Part shown: piece by piece, positions 34,386-41,346 of the stretch
Layout of the letters: every line of letters begins with the position of its first letter
Numbering within the stretch: the first letter of the stretch is position 1
From: Thalassospira sp. UBA1131
Lineage (GTDB): Bacteria; Pseudomonadota; Alphaproteobacteria; Rhodospirillales; Thalassospiraceae
Direction of reading: 5' to 3'
NCBI RefSeq assembly: GCF_002311515.1
Contig: NZ_DCAO01000012.1
Coordinates: 4,327-45,672, forward strand
DNA length: 41,346 bases
Notes under the pieces: model-generated
Database searches by the model: none
Seen by the model: only the letters and a program-made list of their open reading frames with translations
Told to the model about the DNA's origin: nothing
Translations under genes and position numbers: made by a program

Positions 34386-35720
34386 TTAGCGACAGGCGCG
34401 AAGCGACTTCGCCAGCGCCTCGATAAAGAAATCAACCTCGGACGATTTCAGGCAAAGCGGCGGGCGGATTTTCAATGTCTGGCCGTATTTCCCGGCCGCC
34501 CCGATCAGAACCCGGTTCTCGCGCATGGCATTGATGATGTCACTGACCAGTTGCCCGCTGGGATTGGTCGGATCACCATCGGGTGACAGATCAACACCGA
34601 TGAACAACCCAGCTCCGCGTACATCGCTGATACGACCATCAATATCCGCCAGATGCAGCAACCCTTCACGCAGTGATTTGCCGCAAAGGGCTGCATTCGC
34701 CTGAAGGTTTTCATCGCGGATGACATTCAAAACGGCCAGCCCCGTAGCCGAGGCCACCGGGCTTGCGGCAAAGGTGTTGAAATATCCGACATCGTCGCAA
34801 AATGCGCTGAGCAATTCCGGCCGCACCGCGATGCCCGCCATCGGAAAACCATTGCCCATCGGTTTACCCATGCTGACGATATCGGGTTCGACATCGTGTC
34901 GGGCAAAACCCCAGAAGGCATCACCGGTTCTGCCAAAACCCGGCTGCACTTCATCGGCAATAAACAGCCCGCCTGCCCGATGCACAATCGCAACCGCCAA
35001 ACGCAGGAAACCGCGCGGGTTGGAAAACACACCGTCACTGGAAAAAATGCTGTCGGCGATCAGGGCCGCCACCCCATATCCGCGATCCTGCAAAACCAGT
35101 GCGGCCTTATTGACCTCATCGGCGAAGCCAGCGGCAATATCATCGCCGTAGCTAAGCTTGCTGGGGGCTGGAATGGCAATCACGTGATCAGGCAGTTGGC
35201 CACGTTTCAATGCCGATGGCGAAATGTCGGTCACCGCCGCCGTGTTGCCGTGATAGGCGGACTCAGTCACGATAAAACCACTGGCACCCGTCGCACGCTG
35301 CGCAATGCGCAACGCAAGGTCATTGGCCTCGCTGCCGCTGCAGGTCAGAACGATGTTTTCAAGGTAATTCGGAAATGTCGCCTTCAGACGATCGAGATAT
35401 TCCTCGGTCGTCTGGTGCAGATATCGACTGTTGATATTAAGCTTCGCGGCCTGTTCGGCCATGGCGGCCACCACACGCGGATGGCAATGCCCGACCGAGG
35501 GCACATTGTTATAGAAATCCAGATAGCTGGTGCCATCCGCCGCCGTCATCCAGCAGCCTGATCCCGACACCATTTCAATTGGATCGCGGTAAAACAGAAC
35601 CGATGCCGCGCCAAAGTTCCGGGTGCGGCGCGACAAAAGGTCATCGCCCCCCTTGGCCTGACCAAACGACCTTTTGCCATCATAGGCGTTCATATCAAGG
35701 ATGGGGCGCACAGGCTTCAT
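34386..35720 (-). CDS. Class III aminotransferase-fold enzyme, phospho-lyase-like
   Basis: 444 residues, PLP fold type I. Seen: YLDFYNNVPSVGHCHPRVVA, INSRYLHQTTEEY, the PLP phosphate-binding SGSEANDLALRIAQ, FIADEVQPGFGRTG with the cofactor-contacting Asp, and the Schiff-base lysine in SMGKPMGNGFPMAG. The NNV-x-x-VGHCHP and NSRYLH features are those of ethanolamine-phosphate and 5-phosphohydroxylysine phospho-lyases rather than ordinary transaminases. The likely reaction is removal of ammonia and phosphate from a phosphorylated amino alcohol, giving an aldehyde. The start codon overlaps the stop of the upstream APH-type kinase gene by four bases (ATGA), which supports a kinase-then-lyase pathway. 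A plain transaminase remains possible. Confidence 0.88.
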   Translation of the reverse strand: MKPVRPILDMNAYDGKRSFGQAKGGDDLLSRRTRNFGAASVLFYRDPIEMVSGSGCWMTAADGTSYLDFYNNVPSVGHCHPRVVAAMAEQAAKLNINSRYLHQTTEEYLDRLKATFPNYLENIVLTCSGSEANDLALRIAQRATGASGFIVTESAYHGNTAAVTDISPSALKRGQLPDHVIAIPAPSKLSYGDDIAAGFADEVNKAALVLQDRGYGVAALIADSIFSSDGVFSNPRGFLRLAVAIVHRAGGLFIADEVQPGFGRTGDAFWGFARHDVEPDIVSMGKPMGNGFPMAGIAVRPELLSAFCDDVGYFNTFAASPVASATGLAVLNVIRDENLQANAALCGKSLREGLLHLADIDGRISDVRGAGLFIGVDLSPDGDPTNPSGQLVSDIINAMRENRVLIGAAGKYGQTLKIRPPLCLKSSEVDFFIEALAKSLRACR

Positions 35721-36718
35721 TTCGCATTCTCGGCTGTCAGATAGTCCTGCGCCATTTGCAGGGTCCCGGCGGTAAAGCCTGTGCCCATTTCCTGCGCGGT
35801 CGGTGTTTCCGGATGGCTGGCAATCCAGGCCGTCAGCAAAAGACGCCTAAGCATTACAAAGCTATCAAGCATCGCCGCGTCACTGGCCGAAAACGGCGCA
35901 ACGGTCCGGTATCCTTCGACCCAGGCTTCCTTGAGCGCCGGGACAATCGGATCAAGCTCGATAAAGCTGATCGCAGCTGCAAAGTCATAGCCAAACCAGC
36001 CAAAACCGCAGTCATCGAAATCAATCACACCCAGCCGGTCGCCATCGACCAGAAGGTTCGCCAGACGCAAATCGGCGTGGATCAGACCATAGCGATCATT
36101 GCCCATCCCGAAAGCCGACAGTTTCCGATCAAGATGGCTGCACAGACGTTCAAGCAATTCCAAACCATCGGCATCAAGGCCCGGTGCATCCCGCCAATCC
36201 CCCCAATGCGGATTGGCGCCAAGGGTGGTATCAAACGTCCAGCTTTTGCGCACAAAATTAACCGATCGCGTCCATTGCCGCGCATGACCATGCAGGCGCG
36301 CACTGATCGCGCCCAGCTTGAAAAATCCATCCACCAGCGCCTCATCAGCAGAGGGTTCGGCGCCACGCATGAAATCAAACGCGACCACATGGCGACTGAC
36401 CCCGCCCTGATCAAACTCGGCAACCAGTGATCCGTCGCTGCGCATGTGTGGCTTGGGTGTGTCTACGATGTCACTGGCCCGAAGGGCATTGATCCAGGCG
36501 AGTTCAGACTCGATTTCCGCACGCGTGTGATAGCCCGGCCGATGAACGCGCAGGATCAGTTTTGCACCGCTATTTGGATCGGTTGCCAAAAAGGTCGCAT
36601 TTTCCGAAACGGTCAGAAGCGACACATCGGCATCCGGCCCCATGCCCCAACCGGGCAGGACTGATATGGCGCCCTCTTTCAGGACATCAATCATGTTGTC
36701 ATCGTAAATGCCGCCCAA
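35717..36718 (-). CDS. APH-family small-molecule kinase (amino-alcohol kinase candidate)
   Basis: 333 residues from the TTG at 36718. AGGAGG lies exactly six bases upstream, far better than for the ATG at 36694, so TTG is preferred. The fold is aminoglycoside phosphotransferase/choline kinase-like: N-lobe lysine region AKLILRVHRPGYHTRAEIES, catalytic loop YGLIHADLRLANLLVDGD and metal-binding VIDFDDCGFGWFGYDFAAAI. Family members phosphorylate hydroxyl groups of choline, ethanolamine, hydroxylysine, homoserine or antibiotics. Coupling with a phospho-lyase-like gene favours an amino-alcohol substrate; resistance seems unlikely. It is divergent from the SDR gene across a control region with a palindrome. 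Confidence 0.85.
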   Translation of the reverse strand: MGGIYDDNMIDVLKEGAISVLPGWGMGPDADVSLLTVSENATFLATDPNSGAKLILRVHRPGYHTRAEIESELAWINALRASDIVDTPKPHMRSDGSLVAEFDQGGVSRHVVAFDFMRGAEPSADEALVDGFFKLGAISARLHGHARQWTRSVNFVRKSWTFDTTLGANPHWGDWRDAPGLDADGLELLERLCSHLDRKLSAFGMGNDRYGLIHADLRLANLLVDGDRLGVIDFDDCGFGWFGYDFAAAISFIELDPIVPALKEAWVEGYRTVAPFSASDAAMLDSFVMLRRLLLTAWIASHPETPTAQEMGTGFTAGTLQMAQDYLTAENAK

Positions 36719-36752
36719 TTGATGCCTCCTGTCGCTGTTTCGTGACCGCCTT

Positions 36753-36778
36753 GAAACAGGGGTGTTGCGCCCCGTTTC
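36753..36778 (-). other. Hairpin in the kinase gene leader
   Basis: GAAAC-A-GGGG (36753-36762) pairs with CCCC-GTTTC (36770-36778) with a single bulged A, within the presumed 5' leader of the kinase mRNA and upstream of its AGGAGG site. Function unknown. Confidence 0.35.
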
Positions 36779-36829
36779 AGGACCATCTCAGTGTCATTTT
36801 GTGAATAATGCGGCACAAAATGTGTAACT

Positions 36830-36848
36830 TGCAACATTTTTTGTTGCA
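36830..36848. promoter_or_regulatory. Palindromic operator candidate between kinase and SDR genes
   Basis: TGCAACA (36830-36836) and TGTTGCA (36842-36848) form a perfect inverted repeat around TTTTT. It lies about midway between the two divergent starts, as an operator for both would. The half-site includes TTGCAAC, which also occurs before both receptor genes. The DeoR protein encoded nearby is the obvious candidate binder, by inference. Confidence 0.55.
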
Positions 36849-36969
36849 TCACGGAATATTTCGACCAATCATCAAGAAAACATAACGCAGCGCACAATCA
36901 GGGAACCGGCAATCCGCAGCACACCGCAAAGCTGGCGCATTGCCCAATGACTTCACGAAAGGATCGACC

Positions 36970-37749
36970 ATGCTGACTTCAATTTCCGGCAAGAGCGTCA
37001 TCGTCACCGGTGGCTCAAAGGGCATTGGCAAGGGCATCGCCAAGGTATTTGCCAGCAAGGGCGCAAAGGTCATGATCGCCGCCCGCACCGAAAAGGATGC
37101 GGCCGCGACGGTGGATGAAATCAAGGCCGCCGGGGGCACCGCCGACATGTTCCTGTGTGATGTCTCGGATTTCGATCAGGTTTCCGCGCTTGCCAACTAC
37201 ACGGCCAAGACCTTTGGCGGGATTGATATCCTGTGTGCCAATGCCGGAATCTTTCCACAGGTCAAGATGGTCGATATGACGGCGGACGACTGGGATCAGG
37301 TGATGTCGACCAACCTTAAAAGCAGCTTCTTGTGCGTGAAGGCCTGCATTCCCTATTTCGAAAAAATCGGCAAGGGCCGCGTGGTGATCACGTCCTCGAT
37401 CACCGGGCCGATCACCGGTTATCCGGGATGGTCGCACTATGGCGCGTCAAAGGCCGGCCAGCTTGGCTTTATCAAGACGGCCGCCATGGAATTGTCGCGC
37501 TATAACACGACAATCAATGCCGTCATGCCCGGCAACATCATGACAGAGGGCCTGGCCGATCTAGGCGCGGACTATCTGAGCTCGATGGCAAACTCGATCC
37601 CGCTGAAACGTCTGGGAAGTGTCGAGGATATCGCCAATGCTGCCCTGTTCTTTGCATCCGATGAAGCCGCCTATATCACCGGCCAGCAGATCGTGGTCGA
37701 TGGCGGTCAGATCCTGCCAGAATCGCTTGAGGCACTTGAAGAGATCTAA
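36970..37749 (+). CDS. Short-chain dehydrogenase/reductase (SDR)
   Basis: 259 residues from the ATG at 36970 (MLTSISGKSVIVTG), which has AAAGGA six bases upstream. Classical SDR: cofactor motif TGGSKGIG, CANAGI, the Ser-Tyr-Lys catalytic set in VVITSSITG and HYGASKAG, and the C-terminal ITGQQIVVDGGQILPESLEA. The ARTEKDAAA segment after strand 2 (Arg in place of Asp) suggests NADP(H) preference. The reaction is unknown; the divergent kinase/lyase pair suggests it could act on the resulting aldehyde or on a hydroxylated precursor. It ends at a strong terminator. Confidence 0.92.
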   Translation: MLTSISGKSVIVTGGSKGIGKGIAKVFASKGAKVMIAARTEKDAAATVDEIKAAGGTADMFLCDVSDFDQVSALANYTAKTFGGIDILCANAGIFPQVKMVDMTADDWDQVMSTNLKSSFLCVKACIPYFEKIGKGRVVITSSITGPITGYPGWSHYGASKAGQLGFIKTAAMELSRYNTTINAVMPGNIMTEGLADLGADYLSSMANSIPLKRLGSVEDIANAALFFASDEAAYITGQQIVVDGGQILPESLEALEEI

Positions 37750-37783
37750 GCCTTCATCCTGCGCCAAAAACGGCACAGGAACA

Positions 37784-37827
37784 CAAAGCCCGCATCCGGT
37801 TCACCAGATGCGGGCTTTGGTTTTTTT
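37784..37827 (+). terminator. Intrinsic terminator after the SDR gene
   Basis: CAAAGCCCGCATC (37784-37796) pairs with GATGCGGGCTTTG (37807-37819), followed by GTTTTTTTT. The stem is perfect. Confidence 0.95.
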
Positions 37828-37833
37828 TCGGGT

Positions 37834-38367
37834 TTAGGCCAAACCGTACTGGCTGCGCACGACACCGGAATTGTATCGCTCGGACGCCAGAAGACGGGGT
37901 TTGATGCCCCCGGCGTCACGCCCGAACAACGATATTCCAGAGCCCAGCACTTCCGGGATCGTAAAGATATCAAGCTGATCGGCAAAACCGCCAAACAGGA
38001 ACTGTGTCACCACACTGCCCCCGCCGACGACCCAGATGTCACCATCCGCCGACCGCCGGTCGCGCAATTGATCGACCAGTTCGATGATACTCCCGCCATA
38101 GGCCTCGGTATTGGCAGGCCGATCTTTGGGCAGATCGCGGGAAGTCAAAACGATTGTGCGGCGGGCCTCATAGGGCCAGTCGCCAAATTCCATCACCTGA
38201 TCAAAGGTGTTTCGCCCGATGATCAGCGTACCGACGGAGTCCAGAAAGTCGTCAAAGCCGAACTCGGCCGGGTCATATTCCCCCAACCAGTCCACCGCAC
38301 CATTGGCACGCGCAATGAAGCCATCCAGACTGACCGCGATGTAAATGCGGAACAGTTTTTTGCTCAT
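37834..38367 (-). CDS. Dihydrofolate reductase-family protein (RibD C-terminal-like)
   Basis: 177 residues from the ATG at 38367 (MSKKLFRIYIAVSLDGFIAR). The core shows the YyaP/RibD_C pattern: SLDGFIARANGAVDWL, then TLIIGRNTFDQVMEFGDWPY, a strand TIVLTSRDLP and DIWVVGGGSVVTQFLFGGFA, the NADPH-binding glycine loop. Such proteins are NADPH reductases of unknown substrate; true folate reduction is unlikely because several DHFR-specific residues are not evident. It is convergent with the SDR gene and follows sdaA on the same strand after 162 bases. Confidence 0.88.
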   Translation of the reverse strand: MSKKLFRIYIAVSLDGFIARANGAVDWLGEYDPAEFGFDDFLDSVGTLIIGRNTFDQVMEFGDWPYEARRTIVLTSRDLPKDRPANTEAYGGSIIELVDQLRDRRSADGDIWVVGGGSVVTQFLFGGFADQLDIFTIPEVLGSGISLFGRDAGGIKPRLLASERYNSGVVRSQYGLA

Positions 38368-38529
38368 GTCTATGTCCAACCGATATTGGGGTCTTTGCCC
38401 CTATTTTTAGTCGGCAAATCATAGCAAAACACCAACCGCAAGTCGCAAGAAACAAAAGCAGAAAACCGCCTAATTTACATTGCGGATGTCAAAAATCCCG
38501 GTTTTCCGCCCTATTCGTAAGAGTTGGGA

Positions 38530-39969
38530 TCAGCACTCGACCACGTTGACATTGACCGCAAGACCGCCCTGACTGGTTTCCTTGTACTTGCTTTGCATGT
38601 CGAGTCCCGTCTGGCGCATGGTCTCGATCACCTTATCAAGCGACACGGTATGCTGTCCGTCACCGCGCAGTGCCAGACGTGCCGCATTGATCGCCTTGAC
38701 CGCGCCCATGGTGTTGCGTTCGATGCAGGGCACCTGCACCAGGCCGCCGATCGGATCGCAGGTCAGGCCAAGGTTATGTTCCATGCCAATCTCGGCAGCG
38801 TTTTCGACCTGTTCGGGCGTTCCGCCCAGCACGGCACACAACGCGCCAGCCGCCATTGAACAGGCAACACCGACCTCGCCCTGACAGCCAACTTCGGCCG
38901 CCGAGATCGAGGCACGCTTTTTATAGATCGACCCGATGGCCGCCGCGGTCAGAAGGAATTCACGAATTTTGTGCTGATTGGCGTTGGCACCAAACTTTTC
39001 GTAATAACGCAGAACGGCTGGAATAACGCCGGCAGCCCCGTTGGTTGGTGCGGTCACAACCCGACCGCCTGCGGCATTTTCTTCGTTGACGGCAAGGGCA
39101 TAAAGATTGACCCAGTCAATCACCGTTAACGGATCACGCAGGCCTGCTTCGGGCTTTTCGGTCAGTTCCTTGTAAAGGTTCGATGCCCGACGTTTGACAT
39201 TCAGGCCACCGGGCAAGATACCGTCAGTGCGGATGCCACGGTCAATGCAGCTCATCATCGCGTCATGAACGCGATCAACAAAGGCGATGGTTTCATCGGC
39301 GCTGCGCCAGCTTTGTTCGTTCTCCATCATGATTTCCGCGATGGAACGCCCTTCGCGCTTGCATATTTCCATCAGCTCATCGGCGGACGAAAACGGAAAT
39401 GGCAAGGTGATGTTATCTCCGGAATATTCCGCACCGTGATCGTCACTGGATACGATAAAGCCACCCCCGACCGAGAAATATTCCTGGGTATGGATTTTCA
39501 CGCCATCGTGGTCAAAGGCGGTAATCCGCATGCCATTGGGATGCTGCGGAAGGGTTTCGGTGAAATGAAACACCAGATTGGTATCGCGGTTAAACGCAAC
39601 CGGATACTGCCCGTAAAGCTGCAACTGGCTGGTTTCATCAATCGCCTTCACAGTCGGCACGATATCATCAGGATCTATATTGCGCGGGCGCTTGCCATTC
39701 AGGCCCATGATCACCGCGGTATCGGTTGCGTGACCCTTCCCGGTCAGGGCAAGCGATCCATACAGATCAACCACGACACTGCCGGTCTTTTGCAAAAGGT
39801 TGCGCGCCTCAAGCTCCAGGCAGAAACGATATCCCGCACGCATCGGGCCAACCGTATGCGAACTCGAAGGACCGATACCGATCGTGTAAAGGTCGACAAC
39901 CGACAGGTTGACGTCATGTTGGGATTTCTTTTGCGATCCCGAAGAGGGATCGGTCGCGGGATTTGTCAT
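38530..39969 (-). CDS. sdaA: L-serine ammonia-lyase (single-chain, 4Fe-4S)
   Basis: 479 residues from the ATG at 39969, with AGGAGG six bases upstream. It turns L-serine into pyruvate and ammonia. The beta domain starts with LYTIGIGPSSSHTVGPMRAG (about 28-47). The alpha domain has the serine-binding NGAAGVIPAVLRYY and cluster cysteines in AAEVGCQGEVGVACSMAAG and GLTCDPIGGLVQVPC. The C-terminal ETSQGGLAVNVNVVEC ends in the cysteine that acts as a tail ligand in related lyases. It is preceded by a tandem glycine riboswitch, so glycine surplus probably raises expression, letting glycine be burned through serine to pyruvate. No gcv genes are present in the window. Confidence 0.96.
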   Translation of the reverse strand: MTNPATDPSSGSQKKSQHDVNLSVVDLYTIGIGPSSSHTVGPMRAGYRFCLELEARNLLQKTGSVVVDLYGSLALTGKGHATDTAVIMGLNGKRPRNIDPDDIVPTVKAIDETSQLQLYGQYPVAFNRDTNLVFHFTETLPQHPNGMRITAFDHDGVKIHTQEYFSVGGGFIVSSDDHGAEYSGDNITLPFPFSSADELMEICKREGRSIAEIMMENEQSWRSADETIAFVDRVHDAMMSCIDRGIRTDGILPGGLNVKRRASNLYKELTEKPEAGLRDPLTVIDWVNLYALAVNEENAAGGRVVTAPTNGAAGVIPAVLRYYEKFGANANQHKIREFLLTAAAIGSIYKKRASISAAEVGCQGEVGVACSMAAGALCAVLGGTPEQVENAAEIGMEHNLGLTCDPIGGLVQVPCIERNTMGAVKAINAARLALRGDGQHTVSLDKVIETMRQTGLDMQSKYKETSQGGLAVNVNVVEC

Positions 39970-40033
39970 CAAGGGCCTCCTTCACGGCTCAATAACGCGC
40001 TTGTTTTTGCGCTGTTTACGAACCGGTGTTTTT

Positions 40034-40263
40034 GCCCCCTCTGTCCCTTGACCTGAGATTATCCGCCCTGCCCGATCAAGATCGGCTTGGGGCGTTCATC
40101 CTTCGGTGGAAACCTGACCAGCGCTTTCTCCCTGGCGCTTTTGGTTTCTCTCTCCAGAGCCTCTTCCGTGACGGTCCATCTGCCTGAGAGTTTTTATGAG
40201 GCATTGCTCCTTCGGCGCCGCACATCATGCAAATCGCATGATATCCGAACTCTCCCGTCACGG
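40034..40263 (-). promoter_or_regulatory. Tandem glycine riboswitch upstream of sdaA
   Basis: Read on the minus strand, aptamer 1 (40263-40166) is closed by a perfect 9-bp P1: CCGTGACGG with CCGTCACGG. It contains the consensus GGGAGAG, GCCGAAGGAGCAA and CTCTCAGGCA. Aptamer 2 (about 40162-40034) has CTCTGGAGAG, CACCGAAGGA, ATCTCAGGTCAA and GGACAGAGGGG. These are the hallmark words of the two-aptamer glycine riboswitch. It ends 64 bases before the sdaA start; the expression platform is not obvious. The small open frame on this strand (40076-40285) is riboswitch sequence, not a gene. Confidence 0.95.
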
Positions 40264-40540
40264 TGCGAGATAACATTTCTGCCACCTCAGAGGTTCACCG
40301 TCAGATTGAACACTATCTGCGTCTTTAGACACTGTCAAAAGAACTGGTTTGCATCTGCAAAATTTTCTGCGGCAGATGCTGTTAAGCAACGGTAATCGTG
40401 CTAAATTGCCCGGGTAATTGATGTACCTGTCGTGCGCGAAGACTGACCCACCCTGTCCGCATGGCGGGATTGATGGCGAAAGAGCCCGTAAGTCACCATA
40501 TTTACGGGACATTCAGCCTTTTCCTTTATCTGTGGGGTTT
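40264..40540. promoter_or_regulatory. Divergent promoter region of the riboswitch-sdaA unit and gpmI
   Basis: No gene is seen. Two dyads stand out: GCATCTGC (40351-40358) with GCAGATGC (40372-40379), and CCCGTAA (40485-40491) with TTACGGG (40502-40508), the second 32 bases before the gpmI ATG. Neither has a T-run, so they are possible operators or leader hairpins. Confidence 0.45.
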
Positions 40541-41346
40541 ATGAACGTGACTGTATCGAATTCCGTAAAGCGCCCGCGCCCTGTGGTGCTGTGCATTCTG
40601 GACGGCTGGGGTTATCGCGAAGAAAGCAAGGACAACGCTGTCGCCCTTGCCAATACGCCTGTCTGGGATGACCTTTACGCCAACAATCCGAGCGGGTTCC
40701 TCAAGGCCTGTGGTCTGGATGTTGGCCTGCCCGAAGGTCAGATGGGCAACTCGGAAGTCGGTCACATGAACCTGGGTGCTGGCCGTGTGGTCATGCAGGA
40801 ACTGCCCAAAATTGACGAGGCCGTCAAAACCGGCACCATCGCCGATACCGACACCGTCAAAAAGATCATCGCCAAACTTTCCGATTCCAAGGGCGTTTGC
40901 CATATCGCGGGTCTTCTGTCCGACGGTGGGGTGCATTCCCATCAGGCCCACATGGCGGCCCTGGCCAAGATCATTGCGGGTGCCGGTGTGTCGGTAAAAA
41001 TTCACGCCTATCTTGATGGCCGTGATACCGCACCGAAAAGTGCCGCCAAGTTCCTTGAGAAATTCCGCGCCCTGATCGGTGATGCCGATGTTGAAATCGC
41101 CACCGTCACCGGCCGCTATTACGCCATGGACCGCGACAACCGTTGGGAACGCGTAAGCCAGGCCTATTTCACCATGGTTCAGGGCAAGAATTACGCCGAT
41201 GGCCGCAGCGCTGACAGTGCGGAGGCCGCCATTGCCAGCGCCTATGAAGCCGGTACGACCGATGAATTTGTTCTGCCGACCGTGATTGGCGATTATGACG
41301 GCATAAAGGATGGCGACGGCCTTCTGATGACCAATTTCCGGGCGGA
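40541..41346 (+). CDS. gpmI: 2,3-bisphosphoglycerate-independent phosphoglycerate mutase (3' end cut by window edge)
   Basis: 268 complete codons are visible of a family that usually has about 510 residues. It interconverts 3- and 2-phosphoglycerate in glycolysis using two manganese ions. Seen: VVLCILDGWGYREESKDNAV (metal-binding Asp in ILDGWG), GLPEGQMGNSEVGHMNLGAG with the phospho-accepting Ser, GLLSDGGVHSHQAHM, AYLDGRDTAPKSA and TVTGRYYAMDRDNRWERV. The GGGG upstream of TTT-ATG can serve as ribosome site. In related genomes I expect it near rlmH; here 11 kb intervene. Confidence 0.97.
   Translation, partial: MNVTVSNSVKRPRPVVLCILDGWGYREESKDNAVALANTPVWDDLYANNPSGFLKACGLDVGLPEGQMGNSEVGHMNLGAGRVVMQELPKIDEAVKTGTIADTDTVKKIIAKLSDSKGVCHIAGLLSDGGVHSHQAHMAALAKIIAGAGVSVKIHAYLDGRDTAPKSAAKFLEKFRALIGDADVEIATVTGRYYAMDRDNRWERVSQAYFTMVQGKNYADGRSADSAEAAIASAYEAGTTDEFVLPTVIGDYDGIKDGDGLLMTNFRA

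Noticed and set aside
38455..38511. Possible sdaA terminator with GAAAACCG/CGGTTTTC arms
   Set aside because: The loop is over 30 bases and the T-run is broken; too weak to list as a terminator.
40076..40285. 69-codon open frame on the minus strand upstream of sdaA
   Set aside because: It coincides with the tandem glycine riboswitch; the sequence is explained by the aptamers.

Overview
The window looks like a chromosomal piece of a free-living alphaproteobacterium, most likely Rhodospirillales and possibly close to Thalassospira. The signs are a GANTC-type cell-cycle adenine methyltransferase (CcrM), the block mutY / DUF721 / dsbA-like / smc, the operon proA-nadD-rsfS-rlmH, a phosphoglycerate mutase (gpmI) just beyond it, and moderate GC. 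This placement comes from gene content recalled from memory, not from a database search. No tRNA, rRNA, insertion sequence, phage gene or CRISPR array was seen.

Left part (1-9118): a truncated SAM-dependent methyltransferase, smc, a periplasmic DsbA-like oxidoreductase and a DUF721 (DciA-like) gene all read leftwards. mutY reads rightwards from the same spot as DUF721. After a bidirectional terminator come a small low-complexity protein and ccrM, whose leader carries GANTC sites.

Centre-left (9119-17870): a rightward nucleobase uptake and salvage operon. It holds a BMP-type binding protein, an intra-operon hairpin, a double-ATPase ABC protein, two permeases and a CodA-like cytosine deaminase with one informative active-site change. 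A flavin reductase-like protein and a secreted phytase-like protein follow.

Centre (17880-28560): housekeeping and poorly known genes, tightly packed with several overlapping or abutting convergent stops. These are an RlmM-like rRNA methyltransferase, a GFA-family zinc protein, L-aspartate oxidase (nadB) with a coupled MOSC protein, a DUF4269 protein and an AEC transporter. A YHYH protein with a His-rich N-terminus lies downstream of an Atm1-type ABC exporter. proA-nadD-rsfS-rlmH then runs to 29547 and ends in a strong terminator.

Right part (29548-40540): about 11 kb lies between rlmH and gpmI, genes I expect to be near neighbours in related genomes, so this looks like an accessory insertion. 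It opens with two tandem paralogous receptors of unusual design: no signal peptide or membrane segment, an MCP-type signalling hairpin at the N-terminus, and a solute-binding-protein (SBP_bac_3-like) fold fused to the C-terminus. Then come a DeoR regulator, a PLP phospho-lyase-like class III aminotransferase translationally coupled to an APH-type kinase, and a divergent SDR dehydrogenase, which together suggest an amino-alcohol phosphorylation/elimination pathway. A DHFR-like reductase and an L-serine ammonia-lyase under a tandem glycine riboswitch complete the segment. A TTGCAAC word recurs in the non-coding parts before both receptors and between the kinase and SDR genes. The window ends inside gpmI.
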